Assembly (NCBI GenBank): GCA_023436885.1
Contig: JAEZHI010000040.1
Location: 124,001-188,000 of the forward strand
From: Pseudomonadota bacterium
GTDB taxonomy: Bacteria > Pseudomonadota > Alphaproteobacteria > Rhizobiales > Pleomorphomonadaceae
Reading direction: 5' to 3'
DNA: 64,000 nt
Shown: positions 63,228-64,000 of the stretch, piece by piece
Layout: each line of letters opens with the position of its first letter
Numbering within the stretch: the stretch's first letter is position 1
Notes under the pieces: generated by a model
Databases searched by the model: none
Told to the model about the DNA's origin: nothing
What the model saw: only the letters and a program-made list of their open reading frames with translations
Translations under genes and position numbers: made by a program

Positions 63228-63962
63228 ATGCGCATTCACGTGGTCAACCCCAACACCACCGAGGCAATGACCGACAAGATCGCCGCAGCCGCCCGCGCGG
63301 TAGCGGCCGCCGGCACCGAGATCATCAAGGGACAATCGGCCATGGGGCCCGCCTCCATCGAGGGCTATTACGACGAGGCGCTGGCCCTCCCCGGCCTTCT
63401 CCAGACCATCCGCGCCGCCGATGCCGAGGGCGCCGATGGCCATATCATCGCCTGCTTCGACGACACCGGCCTCGATGCCGCCCGTGCCGTCGCCACCGCA
63501 CCGGTGATCGGCATCGGCGAGGCGGCCTTTCATGTCGCAACGCTGGTGGCCGATCGCTTTTCGGTGGTGACGACCCTGTCGCTTTCCATCCGCCCGATCG
63601 AGCACAACCTCTCCCGCTACGGCCTCAGGAGCCGTTGCGCCCGCGTGCGCGCCGCCGATGTGCCGGTGCTGTCGCTCGAAGAGCGCAACCCAGCCGCCTG
63701 CGCCAAAATTTCTCGCGAAATCGAGGCGGCCATATCCGAGGAAGGCGCCGAGACCATCGTGCTCGGCTGCGCCGGCATGGCCGACCTCGCCGCCGAGCTA
63801 TCGGCCCAGCATGGCCTCCCGGTCATCGACGGCGTCACCGCCGCCGTCGGCCTCATGGAAACACTGGTCCGCCTCGGCCACCGCACCTCGCGCCTCGGCG
63901 CTTGGCGCCCATCGCCGCCCAAGCCCTATGCCGGACTGCTCGCCGACTTCGCGCTGGGCTGA
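63228..63962 (+). CDS. Asp/Glu/hydantoin racemase family, probable hydantoin or allantoin racemase (244 aa)
   Basis: Cofactor-independent two-cysteine racemase. The two catalytic cysteines are in HIIACFDDTGLD (Cys76) and IVLGCAGMADL (Cys181), the positions known for rhizobial hydantoin racemases. The opening IHVVNPNTTEAMTDKI and the late PVIDGVTAAVGLMETLV are family hallmarks. It would interconvert enantiomers of a 5-substituted hydantoin or allantoin taken up by the transporter. A hydantoinase or amidohydrolase gene would be expected next, beyond the window; the last 38 bases hold nothing recognisable. Confidence 0.9.
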   Translation: MRIHVVNPNTTEAMTDKIAAAARAVAAAGTEIIKGQSAMGPASIEGYYDEALALPGLLQTIRAADAEGADGHIIACFDDTGLDAARAVATAPVIGIGEAAFHVATLVADRFSVVTTLSLSIRPIEHNLSRYGLRSRCARVRAADVPVLSLEERNPAACAKISREIEAAISEEGAETIVLGCAGMADLAAELSAQHGLPVIDGVTAAVGLMETLVRLGHRTSRLGAWRPSPPKPYAGLLADFALG

Positions 63963-64000
63963 GGATCAAGCAGGAACCAATCTTCAGGTTTCTTTTTCCG

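Overview
The window is high-GC DNA with dense, mostly co-oriented operons, ATGA-type stop/start overlaps and many ABC-type uptake systems. The gene set points to an alphaproteobacterium of the order Hyphomicrobiales (Rhizobiales), possibly near Pleomorphomonas; this placement is inferred from gene content and style only. The set includes a SahR-like ArsR/methyltransferase regulator next to metF and a two-gene metH, kdsB, uronate genes, DUF2336 and DUF6481 proteins. No rRNA, tRNA, insertion sequence, phage or CRISPR array was found.

Region 1 (1-6.2 kb) is a redox module. It holds apbE (cut by the window edge), a membrane PepSY/flavodoxin/ferredoxin-reductase fusion, a secreted DUF2271 protein carrying an ApbE-type flavinylation motif, a QseBC-like two-component system and a small divergent PepSY protein. 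A repeated operator of about 17 bp sits in front of both target promoters at the same distance from the -10, so the regulator probably activates both. Region 2 (6.2-13 kb) has a CitMHS_2-type antiporter behind a structured leader, a histidine-phosphatase-fold protein and kdsB, then a D-glucuronate/fructuronate block (uxuB, uxuA and a GntR regulator).

Region 3 (13.2-21.7 kb) is a defence island: hsdM-hsdS-darT-darG-hsdR, a type I restriction-modification operon with a DarTG2-like DNA ADP-ribosylation toxin-antitoxin pair between hsdS and hsdR. Region 4 (21.7-24.7 kb) holds two strong intergenic palindromes, a two-gene operon of unrecognised envelope proteins and an orphan LuxR-type regulator. 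Region 5 (24.9-30.7 kb) is the methionine/one-carbon operon sahR-metF-metH(N)-metH(C). Methionine synthase is encoded as two proteins, and the regulator gene looks leaderless with its operator over the -10 and ATG.

Region 6 (30.8-49.5 kb) has two complete LacI-controlled carbohydrate ABC systems. The first carries GH1 and GH2 glycosidases and the second a GHL6/GH151-like glycosidase. A TetR-SDR pair sharing identical operators lies between them. With uxuAB this suggests a plant-carbohydrate scavenger. Region 7 (49.5-57.8 kb) holds a soluble double-PAS chemoreceptor, a DUF2336 protein, a short-chain dehydrogenase lacking its catalytic residues, tam, ettA, a cold-shock gene with a long leader and two small coiled-coil proteins. 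Region 8 (57.8-64 kb) is a GntR-flanked ABC operon ending in a hydantoin/allantoin-type racemase. It has a near-perfect sigma-54 promoter, so it is probably a nitrogen-scavenging system.

In all three ABC operons the binding-protein gene is followed by a strong intercistronic hairpin before the permease genes.
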